Below are positions 16,351 through 25,326 of a DNA stretch of 64,000 nucleotides, in pieces. Positions within the stretch are counted from its first letter, which is position 1. The number at the start of each line of letters is the position of its first letter. The stretch is taken from contig JASMHC010000001.1 of NCBI GenBank assembly GCA_030750975.1, forward strand, positions 186,001-250,000, written 5' to 3'. The DNA comes from Paracoccaceae bacterium. Lineage in GTDB: Bacteria > Pseudomonadota > Alphaproteobacteria > Rhodobacterales > Rhodobacteraceae. Position numbers and translations under genes: made by a program. The notes under the pieces were generated by a model, which was not told where the DNA came from, searched no databases, and was given only the letters and a program-made list of their open reading frames with translations.

Positions 16351-16677
16351 GGATTTCCCCCGCGCATTGACCTTCTATCGCTTAATCCCGTGGTTTCGAC
16401 AAGTCAGGTTCGCATTTTGGGCGGGGCCAAATTCATGGCGGGTTTTGCCGTTGATTCGTGCAATTTCGTAAGTTGACCGGTGGGTTATGTCAGTCGATCT
16501 TCCCTAGATTTAACCCAATTTTAACATCCATTAATCAATATATGGTATCTCAATCCGGTTTGTCGTCAATATATTGCATTTACACAATTGATTTTCACCT
16601 TTGGTTAGAATTTCCTTGCGTCATACAACCTTAAGTAACATCGTGTTGATATCACGCAACCAAAAGGAGAAATCAAA
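16351..16677 (+). promoter_or_regulatory. A/T-rich upstream region of the repeat-protein operon
   Basis: This 327-base stretch has no plausible gene. From about 16480 it becomes much richer in A and T than its surroundings. Several -10-like hexamers occur (for example TATATG near 16539 and TAGAAT near 16605), but I cannot choose one promoter. TTGCGT (16616-16621) and ACGCAA (16654-16659) could pair in the leader. AAAAGGAG at 16662-16669 is a very strong ribosome site eight bases before the ATG. Confidence 0.5.
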
Positions 16678-17232
16678 ATGACCGCACTTAGAAAAGAAGA
16701 GCTGTTCACAGCAACCCAAACCGCCGAAACCACACATGATGACATGCTGGTTGGCGAAGTGACCGGCGGATTTATTTCCGGCTCGGCCCCAACCATGAAT
16801 GCCGACACCGTTATGGGTGACGAAACCGGCGGCTTCATTTCCGGTATCATTGCCCCGGCAGAAAAAGGCGACGCCAAATTGGGTGAAATCACCGGCGGCT
16901 ACATTTCAGGCTCTGCGCCAACAATGACGTCTGACACCGTCATGGGCGATGAAACCGGTGGATTCATTTCAGGCATCATAGCGCCGGCTGAAAAGGGCGA
17001 TGGCAAACTGGGCGAAATTACGGGCGGCTTCATCTCTGGCTCTGCTCCGACCCTTCAGTCAGACGCCAAGATGGGCGAAGTGACCGGCGGCTTCATTTCC
17101 GGTTCGGCCCCGACCATGACATCGGACGCGCAGGTAGGCGAAGTCACGGGCGGCTTTATCTCAGGTTCGGCCCCGACAATGGTCAGCCTGCCGCATAATG
17201 GCGATCAGGACCTGCCCCAGATCAAGAAGTAA
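16678..17232 (+). CDS. seven-repeat protein, candidate multi-core peptide precursor
   Basis: I do not recognise this 184-residue protein. It has a 25-residue N-terminal segment with no signal peptide (MTALRKEELFTATQ), then seven tandem repeats of 21-22 residues, then the tail LPHNGDQDLPQIKK. Every repeat contains TGG(F/Y)ISG. Five continue as SAPT (type A) and two as IIAPAEKGD (type B), in the order A-B-A-B-A-A-A. It has no cysteine, histidine only in the leader and tail, and no recognisable domain. A very strong ribosome site suggests high expression. The layout (leader, repeated cores, downstream unknown protein and transporter) suggests a ribosomal peptide precursor; a repetitive structural protein is the alternative. 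Confidence 0.75.
   Translation: MTALRKEELFTATQTAETTHDDMLVGEVTGGFISGSAPTMNADTVMGDETGGFISGIIAPAEKGDAKLGEITGGYISGSAPTMTSDTVMGDETGGFISGIIAPAEKGDGKLGEITGGFISGSAPTLQSDAKMGEVTGGFISGSAPTMTSDAQVGEVTGGFISGSAPTMVSLPHNGDQDLPQIKK
16753..17181 (+). repeat. seven in-frame 63/66-base repeats
   Basis: Repeat units start at 16753, 16816, 16882, 16945, 17011, 17074 and 17137. The codons for the shared TGG(F/Y)ISG core differ between copies at many third positions, and the two type B copies also differ by many synonymous changes while encoding almost the same protein. The repeats are therefore old and held by selection on the protein, not recent DNA duplications. Confidence 0.9.
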
Positions 17233-17252
17233 GCCCCCCACAGAGCTGAACG

Positions 17253-17269
17253 GGCGCTGCGTCAGCGCC
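17253..17269 (+). promoter_or_regulatory. intercistronic hairpin after the repeat gene
   Basis: GGCGCTG (17253-17259) and CAGCGCC (17263-17269) form a 7-pair GC stem with a 3-base loop and no following T run. Placed between the repeat gene and the next gene, it could protect the upstream message or lower transcription of the downstream genes. Confidence 0.6.
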
Positions 17270-17286
17270 ATAACAGGAGAGAAAAA

Positions 17287-18360
17287 ATGTCAAATGTTAT
17301 CGCACTCAACGCTTCGTCCCGTTTGGCTCCGTTGGACACCCGCATCGCCAATCTTGCATCCTGCTTCGGCTTTCACCGACGCAAAGGGGATGATGTTTAC
17401 TGGCTAAAGGAAAATGCGGAACTTCTGAATATCGTGGAAACATCTGGCAACCATCCCAACCCTCAGGCGTTCAACCCCTTGCGCAAATTCTACGACACGG
17501 TCGAAGAGCGGATGGAATTCTTTCCCCAATATTATCGCTTCTTTCTGTCAATGGTCACGGATCTGGAAGATATGGGGTTCGAGGATGACAAAGCCGAAAA
17601 GCTAAGCCATTGGGCGAATACGCAGCAAATGCCGCAGGGCGAAATGTCTGACCTGCAACGGCTTGAGGCCCGCCGCCTGATGAGCCGCAGAGGGGTCGAG
17701 CCTTTTCCGAATGACCCCGGTCTGGAAGATCGTGTGCGCGCCTTTGCCGGGGCGACCGACTTTTTCGCGATCCCGAATAAAAAGGCTGCATATGAGCTGA
17801 CACATGCCGTGTTCTATCTAAGTGAATACGGCCGGAAAGACCCGAATCTGGACACAGCGGCCGTCAATTCTTTGCTGAATGTGGGCATTCTTGCGATGCT
17901 CGAGCAGAACGGTGATCTGGTCGCCGAGGTTTGTATTGCCTTGCGCTTTGCCGGTCAAACTCCACCAGTTTACTGGGAAAACTGGCTGCGCCGCGATCGC
18001 CGGGGCTATGCGGTTGATCCGGATGGAATGTGGATGGGCGACGATTATCACAGTTATTTCATGGCTTTCTGGCTGGAAGGCGTTGCCGGTAATCCAATGT
18101 TTACCGACAAGTATTCCGATGAATCCATGTCGTTCCACAAAGCCCCGCGGGCTTGTGTTCCGCTGCGGGATTTGTCGAAGGTTTTGCTTAATCTCGATGA
18201 AGACAGACCGTCGGAATGGCAAAAACTACAACCCCAAGTAGAAAAAACACTTGAAAAAAATTCTTTAGCGGTTCTGAATACGGTACAGGAATCCACGTCA
18301 CGGTTCGAAGCCTTCTTTGAAAGCTTTGCCCGCGCCGACCGTATCAGGAAGAGTGCATGA
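17287..18360 (+). CDS. uncharacterised 357-residue protein of the repeat-peptide locus
   Basis: A soluble, mainly helical protein with no signal peptide or membrane segment. I do not recognise a catalytic motif. Noticeable conserved-looking stretches are GDDVYWLKENAELLNIVET, FFPQYYRFFLSMVTDLED, SDLQRLEARRLMSRRG and YELTHAVFYLSEYGRKDP. From memory it resembles a Rhodobacterales family of unknown function (possibly DUF6902), with low certainty. CAGGAGAG precedes the ATG. Its stop overlaps the transporter start in an ATGA, so the two are coupled. Given its place between a repetitive peptide and an exporter-like protein, a role in processing the peptide is a reasonable inference only. Confidence 0.7.
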   Translation: MSNVIALNASSRLAPLDTRIANLASCFGFHRRKGDDVYWLKENAELLNIVETSGNHPNPQAFNPLRKFYDTVEERMEFFPQYYRFFLSMVTDLEDMGFEDDKAEKLSHWANTQQMPQGEMSDLQRLEARRLMSRRGVEPFPNDPGLEDRVRAFAGATDFFAIPNKKAAYELTHAVFYLSEYGRKDPNLDTAAVNSLLNVGILAMLEQNGDLVAEVCIALRFAGQTPPVYWENWLRRDRRGYAVDPDGMWMGDDYHSYFMAFWLEGVAGNPMFTDKYSDESMSFHKAPRACVPLRDLSKVLLNLDEDRPSEWQKLQPQVEKTLEKNSLAVLNTVQESTSRFEAFFESFARADRIRKSA

Positions 18361-19379
18361 GATTTGAAAAAGTTCAGAAAACGGCGACTATCGGTGCATT
18401 ATTCGTACTTATCTACACCTTGATCGCCGCAACCGGCGACGCAGCCGCGAAACATATTGCGCAGGACTATTCGGCCCCTCAATTGTTTGCCTTTTCCGGC
18501 GGGATGGTCGCGCTGTTTTCCTTTATACTGGGAACGAAAGGTAAAGGGCTGTCGGGTCTGAAAACCAAATGCAAAGGGGCGATGGCCTTGCGTTCGCTTG
18601 CAACTGTCATCTCGGCCGTTTTGTATTTTTTTGCCTTTCGCGAATTGTCGCTGGCCGAAGTGTTCATCTTTATCGGGATCATGCCGATCCTCGCGGCACT
18701 GATGACGCCGCGGGTGTTGAACGAAGCGGCAGATCGCAATGCGTGGCTGGCCCTGGGCTTTGGATTTATGGGCGTGCTGTGGCTTTTTCCTGAAGGCTTG
18801 TCAGGTGTGACCCGCGGACACGGGATAGCCTTTGCAGCAAGCCTTAGCGGCGTTGTGTCGATGGTCATGGCCCGATTTATCGGGCGTCAGGAAAACAATC
18901 CGATGGCTTTGCTGTTTTATCCGCATATTCTGATGTTTCTGGTAATGAGCTTTGCATTGCCGTTCGTCTATAAAACGATGCCAATCAGTGATCTGCTTGT
19001 TGCCGGCCTTTACTCTGCATTGCTGTTTGCCGGCCGGTATTTTCTGGTCAGGGCGCTTTCAATGGCCCCGGCGCATGTTGTCATGCCGATCATGAATTTC
19101 CAGTTTTTATGGATGGTTCTGCTGGGCATGGGGATTTTCGCAGAAAGCCCAACACTGAATATCTATATCGGGGCGTCGATAGTCATTCTTTCCTGCACCA
19201 AGCTGGTGTTGGATGCCGGAAAACCCGCATCTGTCAAAATCGGCGCACAACACCGCATCGATGCACCCAGAAGCGGGCGGCTAAAATGGCCTAGATCGAA
19301 AAGCTTGTCCCGCAACCGCAGGAACTTGATGCGTTCGGGTTATCGATCACAAATCGCGCACCGATCAATTCCTCGGTAA
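18357..19379 (+). CDS. EamA/DMT-superfamily transporter
   Basis: A 340-residue membrane protein with about ten hydrophobic helices arranged as two EamA halves (about 10-140 and 155-290). Features include GDAAAKHIAQ in the first helix region, ALRSLATVISAVLYFFAFRELSLAE at the end of the first half, and APAHVVMPIMNFQFLWMVLLGM in the second. Members export or exchange metabolites. It is translationally coupled to the 357-residue protein. The last 30 residues are basic, outside the fold, and encoded antisense to the erpA-like gene, an 89-base convergent overlap suggesting loss of an earlier stop. Confidence 0.85.
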   Translation: MRFEKVQKTATIGALFVLIYTLIAATGDAAAKHIAQDYSAPQLFAFSGGMVALFSFILGTKGKGLSGLKTKCKGAMALRSLATVISAVLYFFAFRELSLAEVFIFIGIMPILAALMTPRVLNEAADRNAWLALGFGFMGVLWLFPEGLSGVTRGHGIAFAASLSGVVSMVMARFIGRQENNPMALLFYPHILMFLVMSFALPFVYKTMPISDLLVAGLYSALLFAGRYFLVRALSMAPAHVVMPIMNFQFLWMVLLGMGIFAESPTLNIYIGASIVILSCTKLVLDAGKPASVKIGAQHRIDAPRSGRLKWPRSKSLSRNRRNLMRSGYRSQIAHRSIPR

Positions 19380-19614
19380 AATCAATGGTCGCACCTTCCA
19401 GAAACGGCAGCGACACCTGATCCACCACCACGGTCTCACCCTGACCATTCAGAACCAGATCATCCTTTGCAGGAGCATCCAGCGTAATTTCATACTGAAA
19501 GCCCGAGCACCCGCCGCCTTCAACGGCCACGCGCAGGGCCTGCCCCTGATCGGCGGCTCCGATTTCGTTGAGCCGTGCAAATGCCCTGTCAGTCACCCGA
19601 GGAGGAAGGTTCAT
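19291..19614 (-). CDS. erpA: HesB/IscA family iron-sulfur cluster insertion protein
   Basis: A 107-residue A-type carrier that delivers Fe-S clusters to apoproteins. It has the three conserved cysteines: C36 in GGGCSGFQY and C99/C101 in SSSCGCGTSF. The spacing is that of the ErpA/IscA family; assignment to ErpA rather than IscA or SufA is a preference because it stands outside isc and suf operons. It is divergent from dgt and its 3' end overlaps the transporter gene. Confidence 0.88.
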   Translation of the reverse strand: MNLPPRVTDRAFARLNEIGAADQGQALRVAVEGGGCSGFQYEITLDAPAKDDLVLNGQGETVVVDQVSLPFLEGATIDFTEELIGARFVIDNPNASSSCGCGTSFSI

Positions 19615-19695
19615 AATCTGTACACCGTGGATGTTTCGTTCTTCGCGTCGATGTGAATATAAGGGGGCGGGACAAAGGCGACAAGGACAGGCAGT

Positions 19696-20856
19696 ATGAT
19701 TGCGCCATTTGCGTGCAACCCGGCAGAAAGCCGGGGGCGGTTATATCAAGAAGAAGAAAGCGCGTTTCGGTCATGTTTTCAGCGGGATCGCGACCGGATC
19801 ATCCATTCGGGCGCTTTTCGCCGACTGAAGCACAAGACACAGGTTTTTGTGGAACATGAAGGCGATTACTTCCGCACTCGACTGACGCATTCCATTGAGG
19901 TGGCACAGGTCGCGCGGACCATTTCGGGTGCGCTTGGATTGAACTCGGAACTGACCGAGGCGGTGGCTTTGGCGCATGATCTTGGCCACACACCCTTTGG
20001 GCACACGGGCGAAGATGCGCTTGACCTGATGATGCAACCATTTGGCGGGTTCGATCACAATGCGCAAACCCTGAGGATCGTCACATCGCTCGAAGACCAT
20101 TATGCGGATTTTGACGGGTTGAACCTGACCTGGGAAACCCTGGAAGGTATTGCGAAACACAACGGACCGGTGACGGGCGAGTTGCCATTTGCTCTGAGCA
20201 CCTACAATAGCCGGCACGATCTTGAACTTCATACCCATGCCAGCGCCGAGGCCCAGACGGCGGCGTTGTCCGACGATATTGCCTATAACAACCACGATCT
20301 ACAGGACGGGCTGCGCGCTGGTCTGTTCACTGAAAAAGACATCGCGGAATTGCCGATCATTGGCGAGGCTTATCATCAGGTGGATCGGATCTATCCCGAT
20401 CTTCATCCAAACAAACGCAAACACGAAGCCCTCAGGCGGGTATTCGGGGCCATGGTCGCCGATGTCATCGAAACCTCGCGGATTGTGCTTGCCGATCAAA
20501 ATCCCGCCACGGTCGAGGAACTGCGGCATTTGGGGGTGCAGGTTATCCGGTTTTCCGACGGTTTCTGGAGCGATCTAAAGCAAATTCGCGCCTTTTTGTT
20601 TGCGCGTATGTATCGTGCGCCGTCCGTGATGATCATGCGCAACGAGGTAACGGACGTGGTGAAACGGTTGTTTGCGCTCTACCTCGAAGATCCGTCGCAA
20701 TTGCCGCAATCCTGGCAACCCGAAATCCGCAACTGCGCCACCGAAACCGAACTTGCCCGCATCGTTGCGGACTATGTTGCCGGAATGACCGACCGTTATG
20801 CAATTCAGGCGCATGAAAGGCTGATCGGTCCGGTGGAAATGCCACTGGCACGTTGA
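19696..20856 (+). CDS. dgt: dGTP triphosphohydrolase-like HD protein
   Basis: A 386-residue HD-domain enzyme of the type 2 dGTPase-like family, hydrolysing dNTPs to nucleosides and triphosphate. Motifs: [31 protein letters not shown] (metal histidine), [18 protein letters not shown] (HD pair) and [13 protein letters not shown]. Length and motifs match proteins annotated as deoxyguanosinetriphosphate triphosphohydrolase-like. It is 46 bases upstream of argS, the usual alphaproteobacterial order dgt-argS-SPOR-scpAB, and probably shares its transcript. Confidence 0.93.
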   Translation: MIAPFACNPAESRGRLYQEEESAFRSCFQRDRDRIIHSGAFRRLKHKTQVFVEHEGDYFRTRLTHSIEVAQVARTISGALGLNSELTEAVALAHDLGHTPFGHTGEDALDLMMQPFGGFDHNAQTLRIVTSLEDHYADFDGLNLTWETLEGIAKHNGPVTGELPFALSTYNSRHDLELHTHASAEAQTAALSDDIAYNNHDLQDGLRAGLFTEKDIAELPIIGEAYHQVDRIYPDLHPNKRKHEALRRVFGAMVADVIETSRIVLADQNPATVEELRHLGVQVIRFSDGFWSDLKQIRAFLFARMYRAPSVMIMRNEVTDVVKRLFALYLEDPSQLPQSWQPEIRNCATETELARIVADYVAGMTDRYAIQAHERLIGPVEMPLAR

Positions 20857-20902
20857 CGCCCCTGTGCAAGGTGCTAAACCCGCGCCAGATAAGGATGATG
20901 CA

Positions 20903-22648
20903 ATGAACCTGTTTACCGATATCCGCGCACTTGTCATTTCAAAGCTGGACGAAATGGTTCAGGCAGGTACTCTGCCTGACGGGCTGAATTTTGCCAACGT
21001 AACGGTTGAGCCTCCGCGTGATCCGTTGCATGGCGATATGGCGACAAACGCAGCAATGGTTTTGTCCAAGCCCGCGAAAATGAAGCCGCGCGATATTGCC
21101 GAGGTTCTGGCCGACAAGTTGGCCGAAGATGATCGTATCCGCACAGCCGAAGTTGCAGGCCCCGGTTTCCTGAACATGCGCCTTACAGCCGACATCTGGC
21201 AAAATCTGATCAGCCACGTGCTGGGCGCGGGGGATAGTTTTGGCCGGTCTGACATGGGGCAGGGCAAGCGTATTAACGTAGAATATGTCTCGGCCAACCC
21301 GACCGGTCCGCTGCATGTGGGGCATACACGCGGGGCAGTGTTCGGCGATGCGCTGGCCAGCCTGCTGGATTACGCTGGTTATGACGTCACCCGCGAATAC
21401 TATATCAACGACGGCGGTGCCCAAGTCGATGTTCTGGCGCGCTCGGTCTACCTGCGATATCTCGAAGCGCATGGGCGGCAGGTTGCATTCGAAGACGGCA
21501 CCTATCCCGGCGAGTATCTGATTGAGGTCGGGGAAGCCTTGAAGGCTGAAAAGGGTGACGCCTATGTCGGCCAGCCGGAAAGCGTTTGGCTGGCTGAAAT
21601 CCGCGACTTCGCCACCGGGAAGATGATGGATCTTATCCGCTCTGATCTTGCGGCGCTTGGAGTGAAGATGGATGTCTTTTATTCCGAGAAATCCCTTTAC
21701 GGCACCGGCCGTATCGAGGCCGCGCTGAAATCGCTGGAGGATAAGGGTCTTATCTACGAAGGCGTTCTCGAACCACCCAAGGGCAAAAAACCCGAAGATT
21801 GGGAGCCGCGCGAACAAACCTTGTTCAAGTCAACCGAACATGGGGATGATGTCGATCGGCCGGTGAAAAAGTCGGATGGCAGCTGGACCTATTTCGCGCC
21901 TGACATTGCGTATCACTATGACAAGGTGACACGTGGGTTTGACGCTTTGATCGACGTGTTCGGGGCGGATCACGGTGGCTATGTGAAACGGATGAAGGCG
22001 GCGGTTTCGGCGCTTTCGGATGGGCAGACTCCGCTGGATATCAAGCTGACCCAGCTGGTGAAACTTTACAAGAATGGCGCACCATTCAAAATGTCCAAGC
22101 GGGCAGGGACCTTCGTGACCTTGCGCGATGTGGTCGATCAGGTCGGGTTGGATGTGACCCGATTTGTGATGTTGACCCGAAAGAACGATGCACCTTTGGA
22201 TTTTGATTTCGACAAGGTGCTGGAGCAATCCAAAGATAATCCGGTTTTTTATGTGCAATATGCCCATGCCCGCGTTTGTTCGGTTTTGCGCAAAGCGACC
22301 GAGCTTGGGTTTGATGTGACGGATGCGGAATTGCAAAATGCCGATCTGTCGAAAATCGCCCATGACAGCGAGCTTGCGGTTGCCCAAAAGCTTGCGGAAT
22401 GGCCCCGTCTGGTCGAGATCGCCGCCCGCACACACGAGCCGCATCGCGTGGCATTTTTCCTGTACGAACTGGCCAGCGAACTTCACGCCTTGTGGAACAA
22501 AGGCAACGAGTTGACCGAGCTGCGGTTCATTCAGGAAGAGGATCAGGCGACCAGTCAGGCGAAAATCGCGCTTGCCCGCGCCGTGGCCGTTGTTATTTCC
22601 TCAGGTCTTGGTATTCTTGGCGTCACTCCGGCGGAAGAAATGCGCTAG
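20903..22648 (+). CDS. argS: arginyl-tRNA synthetase
   Basis: A 581-residue class I synthetase charging tRNA-Arg. It shows the N-terminal additional domain ([17 protein letters not shown]), the HIGH-type signature [16 protein letters not shown], the KMSKR-like loop [10 protein letters not shown] and the C-terminal anticodon-binding helical bundle ending LGVTPAEEM. The start at 20903 gives the family N-terminus [11 protein letters not shown]. It follows dgt and precedes the SPOR gene on the same strand. Confidence 0.97.
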   Translation: MNLFTDIRALVISKLDEMVQAGTLPDGLNFANVTVEPPRDPLHGDMATNAAMVLSKPAKMKPRDIAEVLADKLAEDDRIRTAEVAGPGFLNMRLTADIWQNLISHVLGAGDSFGRSDMGQGKRINVEYVSANPTGPLHVGHTRGAVFGDALASLLDYAGYDVTREYYINDGGAQVDVLARSVYLRYLEAHGRQVAFEDGTYPGEYLIEVGEALKAEKGDAYVGQPESVWLAEIRDFATGKMMDLIRSDLAALGVKMDVFYSEKSLYGTGRIEAALKSLEDKGLIYEGVLEPPKGKKPEDWEPREQTLFKSTEHGDDVDRPVKKSDGSWTYFAPDIAYHYDKVTRGFDALIDVFGADHGGYVKRMKAAVSALSDGQTPLDIKLTQLVKLYKNGAPFKMSKRAGTFVTLRDVVDQVGLDVTRFVMLTRKNDAPLDFDFDKVLEQSKDNPVFYVQYAHARVCSVLRKATELGFDVTDAELQNADLSKIAHDSELAVAQKLAEWPRLVEIAARTHEPHRVAFFLYELASELHALWNKGNELTELRFIQEEDQATSQAKIALARAVAVVISSGLGILGVTPAEEMR

Positions 22649-22718
22649 CAGCCAAACCGTCGGCCGAGGCAGTTCGGAAAAACCAAGGGGGTCCAAATTC
22701 CCCGCAGCATGAGGCGGC

Positions 22719-23633
22719 ATGGCAGAGAACCAGCCAAATCCCGAATTCGGCGATGCGCCGGATCAGGTTTCGATGTCGCGCGTCGCCCAGTGGGGCGGGG
22801 CGCTTGTTTCTGTTGCTTTGATCATCGGAATGGCGTTTTGGGTCTATAGTATCGTTTCGCGCGACGTGACCGGGGTGCCGGTGGTCAGGGCTGCGGATGG
22901 TCCGTTGCGTGTTCAACCGGAAACCCCAGGGGGACAGCCTGCGGACAATCAGGGCTTTTCGGTAAATGACGTGGTATCCGAAGGCGAAGCAGGTCCTTCG
23001 CCCGATCGGCTGGTGCTGGCCCCCGAACCCGAAACCCTGGAAGATGAAGATCAGGCGATCAGAGAACTCAGCCCGTCATCCATCGCGCCGCTGGCGTCGC
23101 AGGCACTTGCGGATTCGGACAGCGAAGAAGATCGGATGGAAGCCGTGATCGGATTGGCGGATCAACTGATTGCAAACGAACAAAATGACAGCGCTGCTAC
23201 CGCCGGGAACCAGGCAATCCTGTCGGCAGTGTTGGAAGCCGTGTCCACACCCGATGCGCCGTCTGGCCCCGACGCGGCCCCGTTCCCTCGGTTGCGACCG
23301 TCAGGACCCGCCTCTGGCACGGTGACGCAACCTGTCTCGCGCAGTGCAAGCGTTCGCGAACTTGCGCCCGAGGCGGTGCCGGACGGCTCGCGTCTTGTGC
23401 AGCTTGGTGCGTTCAACAGTGCCGAGGTTGCCCGCTCTGAATGGGATCGCATGGCCAAATTGTTTGCAGGGTATCTGGACGACAAAACCCGCGTGATCCA
23501 GCGTGCTGAAAGCGGTGGTAAGATTTTTTACCGTCTGCGTGCCCTTGGGTTTGAAGATATTGATGATGCCCGCCGTTTCTGCGCCGCGTTCAAATCCAGA
23601 AACGTGGATTGCGTACCTGTTCTGGTGCGTTAA
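22719..23633 (+). CDS. SPOR domain protein
   Basis: A 304-residue bitopic membrane protein: a cytosolic N-terminus, one transmembrane helix at about residues 24-46 (GGALVSVALIIGMAFWVYSI), a long acidic and proline-rich periplasmic linker, and a C-terminal SPOR domain (about 225-304, beginning VQLGAFNSAEVARSEWDRM). SPOR domains bind denuded peptidoglycan at division sites. Its stop overlaps the scpA start. The linkage to chromosome-segregation genes fits a division role. Confidence 0.9.
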   Translation: MAENQPNPEFGDAPDQVSMSRVAQWGGALVSVALIIGMAFWVYSIVSRDVTGVPVVRAADGPLRVQPETPGGQPADNQGFSVNDVVSEGEAGPSPDRLVLAPEPETLEDEDQAIRELSPSSIAPLASQALADSDSEEDRMEAVIGLADQLIANEQNDSAATAGNQAILSAVLEAVSTPDAPSGPDAAPFPRLRPSGPASGTVTQPVSRSASVRELAPEAVPDGSRLVQLGAFNSAEVARSEWDRMAKLFAGYLDDKTRVIQRAESGGKIFYRLRALGFEDIDDARRFCAAFKSRNVDCVPVLVR

Positions 23634-24445
23634 TGTCTTCCGCTATGGGGGAGTTTTCGGAAGAATCACCGGTATTGGGCTCGGATGTGTCTGTTGCTGA
23701 CAGGATTGCCGCCGAGGCGTTGATTGTCGATGTGGACGGCTATGAAGGCCCGCTTGATGTATTGCTGACCTTGTCGCGCACGCAAAAGGTTGATCTGCGT
23801 AAGATCTCGGTGTTGCATCTGGCGCAGCAATATCTGCTGTTCATCGAACAGGCCAAATCCTTGCGGATCGAACTGGCTGCGGATTATCTGGTGATGGCCG
23901 CTTGGCTGACTTTCCTGAAGTCGCGTCTTCTGCTGCCGCCCGATCCGGCAGAAGACGGGCCGTCGGGCGAAGAACTGGCCGCACATCTGGCATTTCAACT
24001 CGAGCGGCTTCAGGCAATGCGCGAAGCGGCAGCGAAACTCATGGCGCGGGACCGGTTGGGGCGGGATATCTTTGCACGCGGCATTCCCGAGCATGTTTCA
24101 ACCATTCGAAACGTCACCTATTCGGCATCGCTGATGGATCTGATGCAGGCTTATGCGCGTCTTCGAACAAAGGACGAATTCCGCCCCTATGTGATGGAGC
24201 GAGAGTCTGTTCTGACGCTCGAGCAGGCCCTGGAACGAATGCGCGGGTTGGTGGGCTATGCGGTGGAATGGACAGACATCTCCAGCTATCTGCCCGACGG
24301 ATGGGGCAGTGATCCTGCGAAACGGCGCTCGGCTACTGCGGCCACTTTTGCGGCATCTTTGGAACTGGCCAAGGAAGGAAAGGTCGAGATTCATCAATCC
24401 GAGACCTTTGCGCCGATACTTCTGCGAAAAAGGGACGCACCGTGA
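23633..24445 (+). CDS. scpA: segregation and condensation protein A
   Basis: A 270-residue kleisin subunit that with Smc and ScpB condenses and segregates the chromosome. The signature YEGPLDVLLTLSRTQKVDLRKISV and the helix DYLVMAAWLTFLKSRLLLPP are typical, and the C-terminal winged helix follows. The ATG at 23633 overlaps the SPOR stop (TAATG); a second ATG at 23645 is possible. The stop overlaps the scpB start. Confidence 0.93.
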   Translation: MSSAMGEFSEESPVLGSDVSVADRIAAEALIVDVDGYEGPLDVLLTLSRTQKVDLRKISVLHLAQQYLLFIEQAKSLRIELAADYLVMAAWLTFLKSRLLLPPDPAEDGPSGEELAAHLAFQLERLQAMREAAAKLMARDRLGRDIFARGIPEHVSTIRNVTYSASLMDLMQAYARLRTKDEFRPYVMERESVLTLEQALERMRGLVGYAVEWTDISSYLPDGWGSDPAKRRSATAATFAASLELAKEGKVEIHQSETFAPILLRKRDAP

Positions 24446-25089
24446 GCGAACAAGACGATAACCGCGAGGAAAGCCTGTTCGAAGCGCCCCCGATTTCCGA
24501 ACAAGAGCGGATGGTCGAGGCAATTCTCTTTGCATCCGCCGAGCCCGTTTCCGTGCGGGATCTGAACAACCGGATGCCGCATGGCTGTGACGCGGCCGAA
24601 GCATTGGTGCACCTGCGCAAACGATATCTTGGCCGGGGGGTGAATGTCGTCAAGGTCGGGGATGCATTTGCATTTCGGACATCGGCGGACATGTCGTTTC
24701 TGATGAAGAAGGAAACGGTTGAGACACGAAAACTTAGCCGCGCTGCCATCGAGACACTTGCGATCATCTCTTACCATCAACCGGTTACACGCGCCGAAAT
24801 CGAAGAAATCCGTGGTGTCAGCGTATCGCGCGGGACGCTTGATCAGCTGCTTGAGCTTGAGTGGATTCGTTTTGGACGCCGGCGCATGTCGCCGGGCCGT
24901 CCTGTGACCTTTATCGTAACAGAATCCTTCCTTGATCATTTCGGATTAGAGAGTGCGCGGGATCTTCCCGGGCTGAAAGAACTGCGGGCCGCCGGGCTTT
25001 TGGACAGCCGGCCACCGCCGGGTACTGAAATGGCGCCGGAAGAGGGCGGTGACGGGGACGAGGATCAAAGCGAATTGTTCGAGGAATAG
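24442..25089 (+). CDS. scpB: segregation and condensation protein B
   Basis: A 215-residue winged-helix partner of ScpA. Family features are RMVEAILFASAEPVSVRDL, FRTSADMSFLM, ALETLAIISY-like AAIETLAIISYHQPVTRAEIEEIRG and the VSRGTLDQLLELEWI helix. Translation starts at GTG (24442) in a GTGA overlap with scpA. The C-terminal tail after residue 190 is acidic and probably disordered. Confidence 0.93.
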   Translation: MSEQDDNREESLFEAPPISEQERMVEAILFASAEPVSVRDLNNRMPHGCDAAEALVHLRKRYLGRGVNVVKVGDAFAFRTSADMSFLMKKETVETRKLSRAAIETLAIISYHQPVTRAEIEEIRGVSVSRGTLDQLLELEWIRFGRRRMSPGRPVTFIVTESFLDHFGLESARDLPGLKELRAAGLLDSRPPPGTEMAPEEGGDGDEDQSELFEE

Positions 25090-25172
25090 CAACAATTCCT
25101 GCCTATTGGCCCAATTTTGACCACAATCCTTTTGTATAAACGCAGTGAGGAAAGACTTGTCAGGAGAGTGCA

Positions 25173-25298
25173 ATGAGCATCGATCGCGTGATTAACATGG
25201 TTATCAACCGTGTCCTTCGTGTCTTGGTCAACAAAGGTGTTGACGGGGCCATCAATGCCGCGAGCGGCAAGAAAAAGCGCCGTAATCGGCAAGAATAA
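25173..25298 (+). CDS. 41-residue basic small protein
   Basis: A short frame behind CAGGAGAG starting MSIDRVINMVINRVLRVL and ending GKKKRRNRQE. The first 30 residues form an amphipathic helix with regularly spaced valine, isoleucine and leucine; the end is strongly positive. This could sit on a membrane surface or bind nucleic acid. It follows scpB by 83 bases on the same strand. Function unknown; support comes from the ribosome site and the amphipathic pattern. Confidence 0.65.
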   Translation: MSIDRVINMVINRVLRVLVNKGVDGAINAASGKKKRRNRQE

Positions 25299-25326
25299 TG
25301 GCCAAGACTGCGTTAAATTCGGCGCT

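Noticed and set aside
16753-17181. Regular repeats that could suggest a CRISPR array or minisatellite
   Set aside because: Units are in-frame coding repeats with codon-level divergence, no spacers and no palindromic repeat; no cas genes are near.
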